15,405 bases of DNA, from assembly GCA_023442635.1 (NCBI GenBank), contig JAEZYR010000047.1:1-15405 (forward strand). The letters are read 5' to 3'. Source of the DNA: Bacillota bacterium (GTDB taxonomy: Bacteria; Bacillota; Clostridia; Saccharofermentanales; Fastidiosipilaceae). The notes under the pieces were generated by a model. It saw only the letters and a list, made by a program, of their open reading frames with translations, was not told where the DNA came from and ran no database searches. The position numbers and the translations under genes are program-made. Below are positions 13,980-15,405 of this stretch, one piece after another (the first letter of the stretch is position 1; every line of letters starts with the position of its first letter).

Positions 13980-15263
13980 ATGCTTCAGGGTCTTGATATC
14001 GTGGCGCCAGAAATTTTGGCGCCAGCCGGGAACCTCCACAAAATGCGAGCGGCTATTGCCTGGGGCGCTGAAGCGGTTTATTTGGCCTTGCCAGACTACG
14101 GTCTCAGAGCTGCTCCGACAGCCTTTGATCCTGAGACTTTCGAGGAAACGGTGGCCGAGGCGCATCGGGCTGGAGTCAAAGTGTATTGCACGATGAATAT
14201 TTTGTGCCGGCCACATGACCTCAATGCTGTGCTAGATGAGCGCATCGATTGCTTACAGCAAGCAGGCGTTGATGCTGCTATTGTGGCGGACCCCGCCATG
14301 CTGCGTCGCATCAAAAAACGCTGGCCCTCTGCCGTCTGTCATCTGAGTACGCAGGCCTCTGTTTCCAATGCTGAAGCGGCCTTGTTTTGGGCGGAACAAG
14401 GGATTGAGCGCTTGGTTTTTGCCCGTGAATTGACTTTGGACGAGCTGGCTAGCATTCGGCGTGACCTGCCTCTAGCCATCGAAATGGAAGCCTTCGTTCA
14501 CGGCTCTATGTGTATGGCCTGGTCAGGCCGCTGTCTGTTGTCCGATGCGATGGCTGGCAGACGAGCGAACCAGGGATCCTGTGCGGGTTCTTGTCGCTGG
14601 AGCTATCACCTCATGGAAGAAAAAAGGCCAGGGGAGTACTGGCCCATCATGGAAGATCAGCATGGATCCTATATCTTGAGTTCAAAGGATCTTTGCATGA
14701 TCGAGCATCTTCCCGAACTTTTGCAGGCTGGCTTGAACAGCTGGAAGATTGAGGGGCGGGCGCGTAGTGCAGCCTATACGGCCATTGCGACAGGGGCGTA
14801 CCGCCGTGGGCGCGACCTCCTCATGCATAGCGTTGGACAGTTCGATAGCCTTGAAGCTTGGCGTTCGAGTCATCGAGAGGCCATGCAGGCGCTATTGCAA
14901 GAGCTGGAGAGCTTGCCTCACCGACCTTATTCCACGGGTTTCTATGAGCTGCCACCTATTGAGCGCGCTCAAATTGAGCGAGAGATTAGACAGTGTTGGC
15001 AAAGAGAAATTTTTGCAGAGCGCGTCAGTGAAGAAGAGGCGCCAGGAGACGGGAATTACTTGCGCCAGTTGATTGCGGTGGATCTTGGTGCTGAGGTGGA
15101 ATGGGTTTGCCCAGACGGCCAAATCATACCTTTTACTATTAAAGCTATCTTGGATGAAAAGGGTGAAAAAATCGATCGAACGAGACATCCTGCTATGATC
15201 TTCAGCCTGCCCGAAGCGCCGCCAGCGCCACCTTATGCTTTTCTGAGGGCGCAAGCATCCTAG
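13980..15263 (+). CDS. U32 family protein, YrrO/RlhA-like (tRNA or rRNA hydroxylation)
   Basis: Members of the U32 family were first named peptidases. YrrN/YrrO (TrhP) and E. coli RlhA are now known to take part in prephenate-dependent hydroxylation of tRNA wobble uridine or 23S rRNA. The 427-residue protein begins with PEILAPAGN and AVYLALPDYGLRA, the usual TIM-barrel start. It matches the U32 signature exactly at EAFVHGSMCMAWSGRCLLS (170–188). Four cysteines, C178, C185, C201 and C205, are placed as the expected iron–sulfur ligands. SSKDLCMIEHLPEL and the later WKIEGRARS are also conserved. The ATG at 13980 is 1 bp after the mltG stop, with GTAGGTGG about 9 bp upstream; an in-frame GTG at 13968 is possible. 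Length and motifs suit YrrO better than YrrN. The yrrM methyltransferase that separates the two genes in B. subtilis is absent. Confidence 0.9.
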   Translation: MLQGLDIVAPEILAPAGNLHKMRAAIAWGAEAVYLALPDYGLRAAPTAFDPETFEETVAEAHRAGVKVYCTMNILCRPHDLNAVLDERIDCLQQAGVDAAIVADPAMLRRIKKRWPSAVCHLSTQASVSNAEAALFWAEQGIERLVFARELTLDELASIRRDLPLAIEMEAFVHGSMCMAWSGRCLLSDAMAGRRANQGSCAGSCRWSYHLMEEKRPGEYWPIMEDQHGSYILSSKDLCMIEHLPELLQAGLNSWKIEGRARSAAYTAIATGAYRRGRDLLMHSVGQFDSLEAWRSSHREAMQALLQELESLPHRPYSTGFYELPPIERAQIEREIRQCWQREIFAERVSEEEAPGDGNYLRQLIAVDLGAEVEWVCPDGQIIPFTIKAILDEKGEKIDRTRHPAMIFSLPEAPPAPPYAFLRAQAS

Positions 15264-15292
15264 ACTTATTCTAAAAGAAGCATTCCAAGATG

Positions 15293-15323
15293 AAAGAAGA
15301 GGCCAGCGAGGCCTCTTCTTTTT
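15293..15323 (+). terminator. Rho-independent terminator after the U32 gene
   Basis: A 12-bp perfect stem, AAAGAAGAGGCC (15293–15304) with GGCCTCTTCTTT (15310–15321), closes on the 5-base loop AGCGA and runs into a T tract ending at 15323. It lies 29 bp past the stop codon and ends the mltG–U32 transcript. Confidence 0.93.
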
Positions 15324-15398
15324 GTGCGAAATCTATTTTCCTTAAGGTTCGAGAGATGTAGGACGGATTTTGCGGACAATCAAAATAAAAAAGAATGT

Positions 15399-15403
15399 GG
15401 AGG
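15399..15403 (+). promoter_or_regulatory. Ribosome binding site of a gene beginning beyond the window
   Basis: GGAGG followed by TA at the very end of the window has the same form as the sites in front of ddl, der and the permeases. A plus-strand gene probably starts within about 10 bp outside. The 75 bp between the terminator and this site hold no clear −35/−10 pair. Confidence 0.5.
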
Positions 15404-15405
15404 TA

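Overview
The window looks like part of a chromosome of a Gram-positive anaerobe of the Clostridia type (Bacillota). Three things support this. Most genes have strong GGAGG-type ribosome binding sites. The order recG–rsmD–coaD…DUF177–rpmF resembles the B. subtilis ylb block. An mltG–U32 pair resembles the B. subtilis yrrL–yrrO block. This placement is an inference from gene content; no rRNA or species-specific marker is present.

Left part, 1–8167, all on the plus strand, is a housekeeping block. It holds the 3' end of recG (DNA repair helicase), rsmD (16S rRNA methyltransferase) and coaD (coenzyme A synthesis). A small coiled-coil protein follows, then ddl (peptidoglycan precursor D-Ala-D-Ala), a DUF1934 protein, a DUF177/YceD protein and rpmF (ribosomal protein L32). 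The block ends with der and typA, two GTPases of ribosome assembly. Genes are closely packed and often overlap. The gaps before ddl (130 bp) and before der (200 bp) both hold predicted RNA structure, and the second is striking. The block ends in a 16-bp bidirectional terminator at 8192–8227.

Middle part, 8245–11932, is a minus-strand operon for an LplA/LplB/LplC-type carbohydrate importer. It is transcribed as permease C, permease B, then the lipoprotein substrate-binding protein. No ATPase or regulator is next to it. A candidate promoter lies at 11993–12021.

Right part begins with a divergent, gene-poor interval (11933–12559). It carries a perfect 30-bp tandem duplication, a small palindrome and a hairpin. 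Then on the plus strand come mltG (endolytic murein transglycosylase) and a U32-family protein related to the tRNA/rRNA hydroxylation factors YrrO/RlhA. A strong terminator follows at 15293–15323. The window ends at what looks like the ribosome binding site of the next gene.

Most of the window is conserved core machinery, and I see no clear new multi-gene system. The observations most worth checking are the structured RNA region between rpmF and der, the unusual mltG start and its motif substitution, the shortened cysteine motif in the DUF177 protein, and the 30-bp tandem duplication.
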